Shown here: positions 44,057-53,572 of the stretch, piece after piece
Numbering within the stretch: position 1 is the stretch's first letter
Layout: each line of letters starts with the position of its first letter
Assembly (NCBI RefSeq): GCF_029871235.1
Contig: NZ_SSOM01000073.1
Location: forward strand, 430,011 to 494,010
Source of the DNA: Pseudomonas sp. BN411
GTDB lineage: Bacteria; Pseudomonadota; Gammaproteobacteria; Pseudomonadales; Pseudomonadaceae
Direction: 5' to 3'
DNA: 64,000 bases
Position numbers and translations under genes: made by a program
Notes under the pieces: generated by a model
What the model was told of the DNA's origin: nothing
The model's input: the letters and a program-made list of their open reading frames with translations, nothing else
Databases searched by the model: none

Positions 44057-46990
44057 ATGAGCCTGCCGTCGCTGGCCGCCTTGCCGGCCAACCTTAAGCC
44101 CAGCGCCGATCGGGCGCTGTCTGCCTTCCGCACTGCCCTCTCCGAACAGACCCAGGACTTCGCCGGCTGGTCCGACGAACGGCAGCAGGCGTTCGGTCGT
44201 GTCACCGCCGCCAGTGATTTCGTCGCAGAGCAAGCCCAGCGTGATCCGGCGATGCTGCTGGCGCTGGCCGCTTCCGGCGAGCTGGAACGACCGCTGGCGC
44301 CCGGCGAGCTACGTGCCCAGATTGCGCAGTTGCTGGACGGCTGCACGGAGGAGGACGATCTCGGCCGACGCCTGCGCCGCTATCGAAACCGCCAGCAAGT
44401 GCGAATCATCTGGCGCGACCTGACTCGGCAGGCCGACCTCGCGGAAACCTGTCGCGACCTTTCCGATCTGGCCGACGCCTGCATCGACCTCGCCTACGAG
44501 TGGCTCTATAGCCGCCATTGCGCCCAGTTCGGCACACCCATCGGCCATCGTTCCGGCCAGCCCCAGCATCTAGTAGTGCTGGGCATGGGCAAGCTGGGCG
44601 CCCATGAATTGAACCTGTCCTCGGACATCGACCTGATCTTCGGCTACCCCGAGGGCGGTGAGACCGAAGGCGCCAAGCGTGCCCTGGACAATCAGGAGTT
44701 CTTCACCCGCCTTGGCCAGCGGCTGATCAAGGCACTGGATGTCATTACCGTGGACGGCTTCGTCTTCCGCGTGGACATGCGCCTGCGTCCTTACGGTTCT
44801 TCAGGGCCGCTGGTGTTCAGCTTCAACGCCCTGGAGCAGTACTACCAGGACCAGGGCCGCGACTGGGAACGCTACGCCATGATCAAGGCGCGGGTGGTGG
44901 GCGGCGACCAGGCCGCCGGCGCCCAGCTTCTGCAGATGCTTCGCCCGTTCGTCTATCGCCGCTACCTGGACTTTTCCGCCATCGAAGCGCTGCGCTCGAT
45001 GAAGCAGCTGATCCAGCAGGAAGTGCGGCGCAAGGGCATGACCGAGAACGTCAAGCTCGGCTCCGGTGGCATTCGCGAGGTGGAGTTCATCGCCCAGGCC
45101 TTCCAGCTGATTCACGGTGGACGTGACCTCAGCCTGCAGCAGCGCCCTCTGCTTACCGTGCTGAATACCCTCGAAGGTCAGGGCTACCTGCCGCCGCCCG
45201 TGGTGGCGGAATTGAAAGAAGGCTACGAATTCCTCCGCTACACCGAGCACGCCCTGCAGGCCATCGCTGACCGCCAGACCCAGATGCTGCCGGACAACGA
45301 CCTGGATCGCGCCCGCGTGGCCTTCATCATGGGCTTTGATGACTGGGCGACCTTCCTCGAGCGCCTGATGTACTGGCGCGGGCGCGTCGAGTGGCACTTC
45401 CGGCAGGTGATCGCCGACCCGGATGAAGAAGAAGGAAGCGATGGCGAAGGCTGCATCGGTGGTGAATGGCTGCCGCTCTGGGAAGAGGCGCTGGACGAGG
45501 AGTCCGCCTGCCGCCAGCTCGGGGAAGCCGGTTTCGTCGAGCCGGCCGCCGCCTGGCGCCGCCTCACCGACCTGCGCAATGGCCCCCAGGTGCGCGCCAT
45601 GCAGCGTCTCGGCCGTGAGCGGCTGGATGCCTTCATCCCGCGGCTGCTGAACCTCACCGTTGAACACCGTAACCCCGACCTGGTGCTGGAGCGGGTCCTG
45701 CCCATGGTGGAAAAGGTGGCGCGTCGCTCTGCTTACCTGGTGCTGCTGACCGAGAACCCCGGAGCCTTGCAGCGCCTCATCGAGCTTTGCGCTGCCAGTC
45801 CCTGGATCGCCGAGCAGATCACCCGTTTCCCGCTGCTGCTGGACGAACTGCTCAATGAAGGTCGTCTCTATCGTCCTCCGCTGGCGCCGGAGCTGGCGGC
45901 CGAGTTGCGCGAGCGCCTGACGCGTATCCCCGAGGACGATCTGGAGCAACAGATGGAGGCTCTGCGCCATTTCAAGCTGGCTCACAGCCTTCGCGTAGCC
46001 GCCTCGGAAATCGCCGGCACCTTGCCCCTGATGAAAGTGAGCGACTACCTGACCTGGCTGGCCGAAGCCATCCTCGACCAGGTGCTGGCGCTGTCCTGGC
46101 GCCAGACCGTGGCCAAGTACGGCACGCCGAAGCGCGCTGATGGCAGTCTGTGCGACCCGGATTTCGTCATCGTCGGCTACGGCAAGGTGGGCGGCTTGGA
46201 GTTCGGTCATGGTTCGGACCTGGACCTGGTGTTCGTCCACGATGGCGATCCGCAGGCCGAAACCGATGGCGCCAAGCCCATCGATGGCGCGCAGTTCTTC
46301 ACTCGCCTCGGGCAGCGCATTATTCACTTGCTGACCACCCAGACCACGTCCGGCGCCCTGTACGAGGTGGACATGCGCCTGCGGCCGTCCGGCGCGGCGG
46401 GGCTGCTGGTCAGCTCCCTGGGGGCATTCCAGCGCTATCAGGAGAGCGAGGCCTGGACCTGGGAGCACCAGGCGCTGGTGCGTGCGCGAGTCCTGGTGGG
46501 ATCACCGCGGGTCACCACCGCCTTCGAGCAGGTGCGCCTGGCGGTACTTGGACGCGAGCGCGACCTGCCCAAGCTGCGGGCCGAGGTGAGCGAGATGCGC
46601 GCCAAGATGCGCGGTAACCTCGGCACCCGTGAAACCGCTGCCGGCACCGCTGCGAATGCCTTCGAGGCCGCGGCGGCCTTCGATCTGAAGCAGGATGCGG
46701 GCGGTATCGTCGATATCGAATTTATGGTGCAATATGCGGCCCTGGCCTGGTCACGACAGCACCCTGAGCTGGTGCGTTACACCGATAACATCCGGATTCT
46801 GGATGGCCTGGAGCAGGCGAAACTGCTGTCCGGCGACGAAGTGCGCCTGCTGCAGGAAGCCTACAAAGCCTATCGTTCAGCGGCTCACCGCCAGGCCCTG
46901 CAGAAGCAGCCCGGTGTGGTGAGTGGGGACCAGTTCCACGCGGAGCGCCAAGGCGTGATGCGGATCTGGCGCGAGTTGGGCCTGAACTGA
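44057..46990 (+). CDS. glnE: Glutamine synthetase adenylyltransferase/deadenylase
   Basis: Bifunctional enzyme that turns glutamine synthetase off by adenylylation and on by deadenylation, under control of PII proteins. It has 977 residues and two nucleotidyltransferase domains. The N-terminal one has GMGKLGAHELNLSSDIDLIF near residue 176 and is the deadenylating half in E. coli. The C-terminal one has GYGKVGGLEFGHGSDLDLVF near residue 707. Both keep the paired aspartates. AAAGGA lies ahead of the ATG. It diverges from aceEF and is followed by ilvE after 42 bases. Confidence 0.97.
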   Translation: MSLPSLAALPANLKPSADRALSAFRTALSEQTQDFAGWSDERQQAFGRVTAASDFVAEQAQRDPAMLLALAASGELERPLAPGELRAQIAQLLDGCTEEDDLGRRLRRYRNRQQVRIIWRDLTRQADLAETCRDLSDLADACIDLAYEWLYSRHCAQFGTPIGHRSGQPQHLVVLGMGKLGAHELNLSSDIDLIFGYPEGGETEGAKRALDNQEFFTRLGQRLIKALDVITVDGFVFRVDMRLRPYGSSGPLVFSFNALEQYYQDQGRDWERYAMIKARVVGGDQAAGAQLLQMLRPFVYRRYLDFSAIEALRSMKQLIQQEVRRKGMTENVKLGSGGIREVEFIAQAFQLIHGGRDLSLQQRPLLTVLNTLEGQGYLPPPVVAELKEGYEFLRYTEHALQAIADRQTQMLPDNDLDRARVAFIMGFDDWATFLERLMYWRGRVEWHFRQVIADPDEEEGSDGEGCIGGEWLPLWEEALDEESACRQLGEAGFVEPAAAWRRLTDLRNGPQVRAMQRLGRERLDAFIPRLLNLTVEHRNPDLVLERVLPMVEKVARRSAYLVLLTENPGALQRLIELCAASPWIAEQITRFPLLLDELLNEGRLYRPPLAPELAAELRERLTRIPEDDLEQQMEALRHFKLAHSLRVAASEIAGTLPLMKVSDYLTWLAEAILDQVLALSWRQTVAKYGTPKRADGSLCDPDFVIVGYGKVGGLEFGHGSDLDLVFVHDGDPQAETDGAKPIDGAQFFTRLGQRIIHLLTTQTTSGALYEVDMRLRPSGAAGLLVSSLGAFQRYQESEAWTWEHQALVRARVLVGSPRVTTAFEQVRLAVLGRERDLPKLRAEVSEMRAKMRGNLGTRETAAGTAANAFEAAAAFDLKQDAGGIVDIEFMVQYAALAWSRQHPELVRYTDNIRILDGLEQAKLLSGDEVRLLQEAYKAYRSAAHRQALQKQPGVVSGDQFHAERQGVMRIWRELGLN

Positions 46991-47032
46991 CTCGACTGGC
47001 TGAACCAATCGAATTCTTGAGGAGCTGGCAAT

Positions 47033-47956
47033 ATGTCGATGGCCGATCGTGATGGCGTGATCTGGTATGACGGCGAACTGGTGCCGTGGCGCGAAGCAAC
47101 CACCCACGTCCTGACCCACACCCTGCATTACGGCATGGGCGTGTTCGAAGGCGTGCGCGCCTACAACACCCCGGACGGCACCGCCATCTTCCGCCTGCAG
47201 GCCCACACCGACCGTCTGTTCGACTCGGCTCACATCTTCAACATGGAGATTCCCTTCTCCAAGGAAGAGATCAACGAAGCCCAGCGCGCCGCCGTCCGTG
47301 AAAACGGCCTGGAAAGCGCCTACCTGCGCCCGATGGTGTTCTTCGGTAGCGAAGGCATGGGCCTGCGCGCCACCGGCCTGAAGGTCCATGTGATCGTCGC
47401 CGCCTGGCACTGGGGCGCGTACATGGGCGAAGAGGCGCTGGTCAACGGCATCAAGGTGCGCACCAGCTCCTACACCCGTCACCACGTCAACATTTCCATG
47501 ACCCGCGCCAAGGCCAACGGCAACTACATCAACTCGATGCTGGCCCTGCAGGAAGCCATCTCCGGCGGCGCTGACGAAGCCATGCTGCTGGACCCGGAAG
47601 GCTACGTGGCCGAGGGCTCGGGCGAGAACATCTTCCTGGTCAAGGACGGCGTGGTCTACACCCCGGAAGTGACCTCCTGCCTGAACGGCATCACCCGTAG
47701 CACCATCCTGACCCTGGCCGGCGAGCTGGGCATCAAGGTGGTGGAAAAGCGCATCACCCGCGACGAGGTGTACATCGCCGACGAGGCCTTCTTCACCGGT
47801 ACCGCCGCTGAAGTCACCCCGATCCGCGAAGTGGACGGCCGCAAGATCGGTATCGGCCGTCGTGGCCCGGTGACCGAGAAGCTGCAGAAAGCCTACTTCG
47901 ACCTGGTGACCGGCAAGACTTCCGCTCACGCCGAGTGGCGTACCCTGGTCAAGTAA
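47033..47956 (+). CDS. ilvE: Branched-chain amino acid aminotransferase
   Basis: PLP class IV aminotransferase that makes valine, leucine and isoleucine from their 2-oxo acids. It has 307 residues. The N-terminal YGMGVFEGVRAY, the PLP-lysine segment MTRAKANGNYINSMLA near residue 160 and the phosphate-binding EGSGENIFLV near 195 are all present. GAGGAG precedes the ATG. It may be cotranscribed with glnE. A REP-like repeat separates it from the lipopolysaccharide cluster. Confidence 0.96.
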   Translation: MSMADRDGVIWYDGELVPWREATTHVLTHTLHYGMGVFEGVRAYNTPDGTAIFRLQAHTDRLFDSAHIFNMEIPFSKEEINEAQRAAVRENGLESAYLRPMVFFGSEGMGLRATGLKVHVIVAAWHWGAYMGEEALVNGIKVRTSSYTRHHVNISMTRAKANGNYINSMLALQEAISGGADEAMLLDPEGYVAEGSGENIFLVKDGVVYTPEVTSCLNGITRSTILTLAGELGIKVVEKRITRDEVYIADEAFFTGTAAEVTPIREVDGRKIGIGRRGPVTEKLQKAYFDLVTGKTSAHAEWRTLVK

Positions 47957-47976
47957 ACCGACTGAGCTGAACGCGG

Positions 47977-48024
47977 CAAGCCGCAAGCTGCAAGTGGTAC
48001 CCACTGCTTGGAGCTTGCGGCTTG
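47977..48024. repeat. REP-like inverted repeat between ilvE and waaF
   Basis: A long imperfect palindrome has outer arms CAAGCCGCAAGCT and its inverted copy, and inner arms around GTGGTACCCAC. The sequence just after it (to about 48044) repeats the GCTTGAGGCTTGAAGCT theme. It is typical of Pseudomonas intergenic repeats. Confidence 0.7.
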
Positions 48025-48050
48025 TCGCTTGAGGCTTGAAGCTGCCTTTT

Positions 48051-49094
48051 ATGAAGATTCTGATCGTAGGACCCTCCTGGGTCGGCGACATGGTGATGGC
48101 GCAGACACTCTTCCAGTGCCTGAAGACCCGCCATCCCGACTGCGAGATCGACGTGCTGGCCCCCGAGTGGAGCCGGCCCATCCTTGAGCGCATGCCCGAA
48201 GTGCGCCAGGCGCTGAGTTTCCCCATCGGCCACGGCGTGCTGGATATCGCGACCCGGCGCAAGATCGGCAAGTCCCTGGTGGGGCAGTACGATCAGGCGA
48301 TCCTCCTGCCCAACTCACTGAAGTCGGCGCTGGTGCCCTGGTTTGCCGATATTCCCAAGCGCACCGGCTGGAAAGGCGAGATGCGCTACGGCCTGCTGAA
48401 CGACATCCGCGTCCTCGACAAACAGCGCTACCCGCTGATGATCGAGCGCTTCATGGCCCTGGCCTTCGAGCCCGATGCGGAACTGCCCAAGCCCTATCCG
48501 CGACCATCGCTGCGGATCGAGCCGGCCAGCCGTGATGCGGCCCTGGCCAAGTTCGGCCTGGGCCTCGACCGCCCCGTGCTGGTGCTCTGCCCCGGGGCGG
48601 AGTTCGGTGAGGCCAAGCGCTGGCCCGCCGAGCACTATGCCAAGGTCGCCGAGCTGAAAATTCGCGCTGGCTGGCAGGTCTGGCTGTTCGGTTCGAAGAA
48701 CGACCATCCCGGCGGCGAAGACATCCGCATGCGGCTGATTCCCGGTCTGCGCGAGGAAGCGGTGAACCTGGCCGGCGAAACCAGCCTGGCCGAAGCCATC
48801 GACCTGATGTCCTGCGCCAGTGCCGTGGTGTCCAACGACTCCGGGCTGATGCACGTGGCCGCCGCGCTGGGTCGTCCGCTGGTCGCCGTCTATGGCTCGA
48901 CCTCGCCGCAGTTCACCCCGCCGCTGGCCGAGCAGGTGGAAATCGTCCGCCTTGGCCTGGAATGCAGCCCCTGCTTCGAGCGCACCTGTCGCTTCGGCCA
49001 CTACAACTGCCTGCGCGAGCTCAAGCCGCGTCCGGTGGTTGAAGCCCTGGACCGCCTGGTGCCGGACCCGCTCGAACTGGTGGAGAGTCGCTGA
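48051..49094 (+). CDS. waaF: ADP-heptose:LPS heptosyltransferase II
   Basis: GT9 enzyme that adds the second heptose to the inner core at the inner-membrane face. It has 347 residues. The N-terminal ILIVGPSWVGDMVMAQTLF and the C-terminal SNDSGLMHVAAALGRPLVAVYGSTSP are typical of WaaF. ATG at 48051 is chosen; a TTG five codons upstream is also open. Ribosome-site support is weak because the REP-like repeat ends just ahead. It heads the core-oligosaccharide cluster, and waaC starts on the next base after its stop. Confidence 0.96.
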   Translation: MKILIVGPSWVGDMVMAQTLFQCLKTRHPDCEIDVLAPEWSRPILERMPEVRQALSFPIGHGVLDIATRRKIGKSLVGQYDQAILLPNSLKSALVPWFADIPKRTGWKGEMRYGLLNDIRVLDKQRYPLMIERFMALAFEPDAELPKPYPRPSLRIEPASRDAALAKFGLGLDRPVLVLCPGAEFGEAKRWPAEHYAKVAELKIRAGWQVWLFGSKNDHPGGEDIRMRLIPGLREEAVNLAGETSLAEAIDLMSCASAVVSNDSGLMHVAAALGRPLVAVYGSTSPQFTPPLAEQVEIVRLGLECSPCFERTCRFGHYNCLRELKPRPVVEALDRLVPDPLELVESR

Positions 49095-50156
49095 GTGCGG
49101 GTACTGCTGATCAAGACTTCTTCTCTGGGCGATGTCATTCATACCCTGCCGGCGCTGACCGATGCGGCGCGGGCGATTCCCGGAATCCAGTTCGACTGGG
49201 TGGTCGAGGAAGGATTCGCCGAGATTCCCGCCTGGCACCCGGCTGTGGCCCACGTTATCCCGGTGGCGATCCGCCGCTGGCGCAAGAACCTCTGGCAGAC
49301 CCTTCGCAGCGGTGAGTGGCGTCGCTTCAAGCGCCGCCTGCGTGAAGCCCGCTACGACCTGGTGATCGACGCCCAGGGCCTGCTGAAAAGCGCCCTGCTG
49401 ACGCGTTACACCAAGGCGCCGGTGGTCGGCCTGGATCGCGATTCCGCCCGCGAGCCGCTGGCCAGCCGTTTCTACGACCGTCGCTATCCGGTGGCGTGGG
49501 GGCAGCACGCCGTCGAGCGTGTGCGCCAGCTGTTCGCCCAGGCGCTGGACTATCCGCTGCCGGAAGGCGTGGGCAACTACGGCCTCAACCGTGCGCAACT
49601 GGCCGATGCACCGGGCGGCGCGCCCTATCTGCTGTTCCTCCATGGCACCACCTGGGACACCAAGCACTGGCCGGAAAAGTACTGGCGCGAACTCGCCGAG
49701 CGGGCCTGCGACCACGGCTGGCACGTGCGCCTGCCCTGGGGGAATCCGACGGAGAAGGCGCGCGCCGAACGTATCGCCGAAGGCTTGGAAAAGGCCGCGG
49801 TGCTCCCCAAATTATCTTTGGCGGGAATGGCCAAGGTGGTCGCCGGTGCGCGTGCCTGCGTGGCGGTGGACACCGGCCTTGGCCACTTGGCAGCTGCGCT
49901 GGACGTGCCGACCCTTTCGCTCTACGGCCCGACCAATCCGGGCTTCACGGGGGCCTACGGGCGGTCGCAGATCCATCTGGGTAGCGACTTCCCCTGTGCG
50001 CCGTGCCTGAAGAAGACCTGCGCCTACAAGCCGACGGCGGAGGATCTCCGCCTGTTCGACCTGGAGCGCGAACAGCCGCTCTGTTTCACCCGGCTGAATC
50101 CGCAGCGCGTGGCGACCCAACTGGAAGCCCTGCTGCTGACCGAGGACATCCACTGA
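49095..50156 (+). CDS. waaC: ADP-heptose:LPS heptosyltransferase I
   Basis: GT9 enzyme that adds the first heptose to Kdo2-lipid A. It has 353 residues. It begins with GTG directly after the waaF stop (VLLIKTSSLGDVIHTLPAL). The ADP-heptose-binding segment VAVDTGLGHLAAALDVPTLSLYG lies near residue 255. The TGA overlaps the waaG ATG, so waaF, waaC and waaG are probably translated together. Confidence 0.96.
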   Translation: MRVLLIKTSSLGDVIHTLPALTDAARAIPGIQFDWVVEEGFAEIPAWHPAVAHVIPVAIRRWRKNLWQTLRSGEWRRFKRRLREARYDLVIDAQGLLKSALLTRYTKAPVVGLDRDSAREPLASRFYDRRYPVAWGQHAVERVRQLFAQALDYPLPEGVGNYGLNRAQLADAPGGAPYLLFLHGTTWDTKHWPEKYWRELAERACDHGWHVRLPWGNPTEKARAERIAEGLEKAAVLPKLSLAGMAKVVAGARACVAVDTGLGHLAAALDVPTLSLYGPTNPGFTGAYGRSQIHLGSDFPCAPCLKKTCAYKPTAEDLRLFDLEREQPLCFTRLNPQRVATQLEALLLTEDIH

Positions 50157-51277
50157 TGCAACTGGCATTCGTGCTCTACAAGTACTTCCCCTTCGGCGGC
50201 CTGCAGCGCGATTTCATGCGAATCGCCCTGGAGTGCCAGCGCCGTGGGCATGCCATTCGCGTCTACACCATGATCTGGGAAGGCGACGTCCCGGAAGGTT
50301 TCGAAGTGCTGATCGCGCCGGTCAAGGCGCTGTTCAACCACAAGCGCAACGAGAAATTCACTGCCTGGGTCGAGGCAGACCTGGCGCGCCGTCCGGTGGA
50401 CCGGGTGATCGGCTTCAACAAGATGCCGGGCCTGGATGTCTACTACGCCGCCGACCCCTGCTTCGAAGACAAGGCGCAGACCCTGCGCAACGGTCTCTAT
50501 CGCCGCTGGGGCCGCTACAAGCACTTCTCCGACTACGAGCGCGCGGTGTTTGCGCCCGAGTCGAAGACTGAAGTGCTGATGATTTCCGAGGTGCAGCAGC
50601 CGTTGTTCGTCAAGCACTACGCGACTCCGGCCAAGCGCTTCCATCTGCTGCCGCCGGGCATCGCTGCGGATCGCCGCGCACCGGCCAATGCCGCGGAAAT
50701 CCGCGCCGAATTCCGCCGTGAGTTCAGGCTGGGCGACGACGACCTGTTGCTGGTGCAGATTGGCTCGGGCTTCAAGACCAAGGGACTGGACCGCAGCCTC
50801 AAGGCCGTGGCCGCGCTGCCCCGCGAGCTGAAGAAGCGCACCCGGCTGATCGTCATCGGCCAGGACGATCCCAAACCGTTCCTGCTACAGATGAAGGCCC
50901 TGGGCATCTCCGACCAGGTGGACATTCTCAAGGGGCGCAGCGATATCCCGCGCTTCCTGCTGGGCGCCGACCTGCTGATCCACCCGGCCTACAACGAGAA
51001 CACCGGCACCGTGCTGCTTGAGGCCCTTGTGGCTGGCTTGCCGGTTCTGGTTACCGACGTCTGCGGCTACGCCCACTACATCGCCGAAGCTGACAGCGGC
51101 CGCGTGCTGCCCAGCCCCTTCGAGCAGGATGGGCTCAACCAGATGCTGGCCGGCATGCTCGCCGACGCGGCTGCCCGTGCACGCTGGAGCACCAATGGCC
51201 TGGCCTTTGCCGACAGCGCTGACCTCTACAGCATGCCGCGGCACGCGGCGGACGTGATCCTCGCGGAGCGCCCATGA
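50156..51277 (+). CDS. waaG: LPS core glucosyltransferase/galactosaminyltransferase WaaG (GT4)
   Basis: GT4 enzyme that extends the core from heptose II. The WaaG family uses UDP-glucose in E. coli; in P. aeruginosa the residue at this place is galactosamine, so the sugar here is uncertain. It has 373 residues with the nucleotide-sugar motif HPAYNENTGTVLLEALVAGLPVL near 285. The frame is open back to 50003, but ATG at 50156 shares its A with the waaC stop and gives MQLAFVLYKYFPFGGLQRDF. It overlaps waaP by four bases. Confidence 0.95.
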   Translation: MQLAFVLYKYFPFGGLQRDFMRIALECQRRGHAIRVYTMIWEGDVPEGFEVLIAPVKALFNHKRNEKFTAWVEADLARRPVDRVIGFNKMPGLDVYYAADPCFEDKAQTLRNGLYRRWGRYKHFSDYERAVFAPESKTEVLMISEVQQPLFVKHYATPAKRFHLLPPGIAADRRAPANAAEIRAEFRREFRLGDDDLLLVQIGSGFKTKGLDRSLKAVAALPRELKKRTRLIVIGQDDPKPFLLQMKALGISDQVDILKGRSDIPRFLLGADLLIHPAYNENTGTVLLEALVAGLPVLVTDVCGYAHYIAEADSGRVLPSPFEQDGLNQMLAGMLADAAARARWSTNGLAFADSADLYSMPRHAADVILAERP

Positions 51278-52089
51278 AGCTTGTTCTGAAGCCCCCGTTC
51301 GAGCGCCTGTGGGCCGGACGTGACGCCTTTGTCGAGGTGGAAGCGCTCAAGGGCGAGGTTTACCGCGAGCTGGAAGGGCGTCGCACCCTGCGTACCGAGG
51401 TGGATGGCGAGGGTTTCTTCGTCAAGATCCATCGCGGCATCGGCTGGGGCGAGATCGTCAAGAACCTGATCACCGCCAAGGCGCCGGTGCTGGGCGCCGG
51501 CCAGGAGTGGGCGGCGATCCAGCGCCTGCACGAAGCGGGCGTGCCCACCATGACCGCCGTCGCCTTCGGCGAGCGCGGCAGCAATCCGGCCAGCCAGCAC
51601 TCCTTCATCGTCACCGAAGAGCTGGCACCCACCATCAGTCTTGAGGACTTCTGCGTCGATTGGCCGCGCAATCCGCCGCCGGTACGGCTGAAGTGGGCGC
51701 TGATCGACGAAGTCGCGCGAATGACCGGCACCATGCACCGCGCCGGGGTCAACCACCGCGACTGCTACATCTGTCACTTCCTGCTGCACACGGCGCGACC
51801 GGTCACAGCCGAAGACTTCAAACTGTCGCTGATCGACCTGCATCGTGCGCAGACGCGCGCCGCCACGCCGAGACGCTGGCGCGACAAGGACCTGGCCGGG
51901 CTGTATTTCTCGGCGCTGAACATCGGCCTGACCCGTCGCGACAAGCTGCGCTTCCTCAAGGCCTACTTCCGCCAGCCGCTGCGCCAGGTGCTGAAGGACG
52001 AGAGCAGCCTGCTGGCCTGGCTCGAGCAGAAGGCCGCGCGCCTGCTCTCGCGCTATGAGCGCAAGTACGCCGGGGGAGGAGAGGCGTGA
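51274..52089 (+). CDS. waaP: LPS core heptose(I) kinase
   Basis: Eukaryotic-like kinase that phosphorylates heptose I, needed in P. aeruginosa for LPS export and viability. It has 271 residues. The nucleotide-binding lysine region (FVKIHRGIGWGE), the catalytic loop GVNHRDCYICHFLL with HRD near residue 165, and the metal-binding IDLHRAQ are all intact. ATG overlaps waaG by four bases and the stop overlaps wapP likewise. It is the first of four consecutive kinase-fold genes. Confidence 0.96.
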   Translation: MKLVLKPPFERLWAGRDAFVEVEALKGEVYRELEGRRTLRTEVDGEGFFVKIHRGIGWGEIVKNLITAKAPVLGAGQEWAAIQRLHEAGVPTMTAVAFGERGSNPASQHSFIVTEELAPTISLEDFCVDWPRNPPPVRLKWALIDEVARMTGTMHRAGVNHRDCYICHFLLHTARPVTAEDFKLSLIDLHRAQTRAATPRRWRDKDLAGLYFSALNIGLTRRDKLRFLKAYFRQPLRQVLKDESSLLAWLEQKAARLLSRYERKYAGGGEA

Positions 52090-52823
52090 GCCAATGGAAA
52101 CTGGCCAAGGGGCTGGACGCCGGGGTTATCGAGCTGTTCGCCGACCTGGACAAGGTGTTCGCCCTGCAAGGTGACTGGATCACCGGCGATCCGCTGTCCG
52201 AAGTGCTGCGCGTGGAGCACCGTGGGGTGCGCTACTACGTCAAGCGCTACTGGGCCGCGGGCAAGGGTTTGCGTCGCTGGTTCGGCCGGCCACGGGTCAA
52301 GGCCGAATGGCAGAACCTCAAGTATTTCTCCACGTGGGGCATTCCCACCGCGCCTGTAGTGGGCTGGGGACAGGAGCGCCGTGGCGGCACCTTCCATCGC
52401 GGTGCCCTGATCACTCAAGAGCTCAAGGGCACCGTCGACCTGGCGGAAATGGCCAAGCAGGGCGATGCGCGCCTGGCCGACCCGCGCTGGGTCGACAATG
52501 TCAGCCGGCAGCTGGCGAAGGCCACGCGCTGCCTGCACCAGCACGGCTTCGCCCATAACGACCTTAAGTGGCGCAACCTGCTGGTGGACGAGGCAGGCGA
52601 CCTGTTCCTGATCGATTGCCCGACCGGCACCTTCTGGTGGGGACCGTTCCTGCGTTACCGGGTCATCAAGGACCTGGCGTGCCTGGACAAGGTCGCCAAG
52701 TACCACCTCAGCCGCAGCCAGCGGCTGCGCTTCTACCTGCAATACCGGGATCAATCGCGTCTGCAAGGCAGCGACAAGCGCCAGGTGCGGCAGATCCTCA
52801 AGTTTTTCGAGGGACGCGAATGA
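52086..52823 (+). CDS. wapP: LPS core kinase-family protein (WapP type)
   Basis: Kinase-fold protein of 245 residues in the WaaP/InaA family. The catalytic loop GFAHNDLKWRNLLV keeps the aspartate (HND). The metal-binding LIDCPTG also keeps its aspartate, so it may be active, probably on a core heptose. The symbol follows from place directly after waaP. It has four-base overlaps with both neighbours. Confidence 0.85.
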   Translation: MSQWKLAKGLDAGVIELFADLDKVFALQGDWITGDPLSEVLRVEHRGVRYYVKRYWAAGKGLRRWFGRPRVKAEWQNLKYFSTWGIPTAPVVGWGQERRGGTFHRGALITQELKGTVDLAEMAKQGDARLADPRWVDNVSRQLAKATRCLHQHGFAHNDLKWRNLLVDEAGDLFLIDCPTGTFWWGPFLRYRVIKDLACLDKVAKYHLSRSQRLRFYLQYRDQSRLQGSDKRQVRQILKFFEGRE

Positions 52824-53572
52824 GCGACTTCATCGCGGCGGGGGATCGCGAGATCTTCGCCCGTCATGGACTGGACAGCTTTGAATCGCTCTGGGCATTG
52901 CGCCTGGACGCGGTGGACGAGCCCAATACCGGCCGCGGCGGCTGGAGCAGCGTGTTCCGTCTGGATCTGGGCGATGCTGCCTACTACCTCAAGCGGCAGA
53001 GCAACTTCCTCACACGTAGCGTGCTTCGGCCCTTCGGCGAGCCCACCTTCGCTCGGGAGTTCCGCAATATCCGCCGCTATCAGGAGCTGGGTGTACCGGC
53101 CCTGCAGGCGGCTTTCTTCGGCACCCGTCAAGTCAACGGGGAGTGCCGAGCGATCCTGGTTTCCCGCGCCCTGGACGGCTGGTGCGAGCTGGCTGCCACG
53201 CTTGATCACTGGGGTGGGATGATCGCCGGACAACGCTCGGCGATCATCGATGCGGTGGCTGGCCTCGCCCGGCGTCTCCACGGCGCGGGGCAGGTGCACG
53301 GTTGCTTCTATCCCAAGCACGTCTTCCTGCGGGAAACCCAGTCCGGCTTCGAAGCCTGTCTGATCGACCTCGAGAAAACCCGGCCACTGCTGCTGGGACG
53401 CCGGGATCGGGTCAAGGACCTGGAAACCCTGGTGCGCCGGGCCAATGCCTGGGGTGAAGCCGAAGTGCGTGAACTACTGGCGGGCTATCTTGAGTGTCCG
53501 CAGGATTCGGCGGAGGTCAATGACTGGCTGGAACGCCTGGCCAGTCGCCGTCGCAACAAGGAAGGCGCGTGA
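52820..53572 (+). CDS. LPS core kinase-family protein with an HGC catalytic loop
   Basis: Kinase-fold protein of 250 residues in the InaA/WaaP family. The loop expected to read HRD reads HGCFYPKH, so the catalytic aspartate is absent, while the later LIDLEKTR keeps the metal-binding aspartate. It may be a pseudokinase or use a different mechanism. The homologue in P. aeruginosa is named as a core kinase from context (one of the wapP/wapQ group). ATG at 52820 overlaps the wapP stop; an upstream open frame is ignored. Confidence 0.85.
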   Translation: MSDFIAAGDREIFARHGLDSFESLWALRLDAVDEPNTGRGGWSSVFRLDLGDAAYYLKRQSNFLTRSVLRPFGEPTFAREFRNIRRYQELGVPALQAAFFGTRQVNGECRAILVSRALDGWCELAATLDHWGGMIAGQRSAIIDAVAGLARRLHGAGQVHGCFYPKHVFLRETQSGFEACLIDLEKTRPLLLGRRDRVKDLETLVRRANAWGEAEVRELLAGYLECPQDSAEVNDWLERLASRRRNKEGA

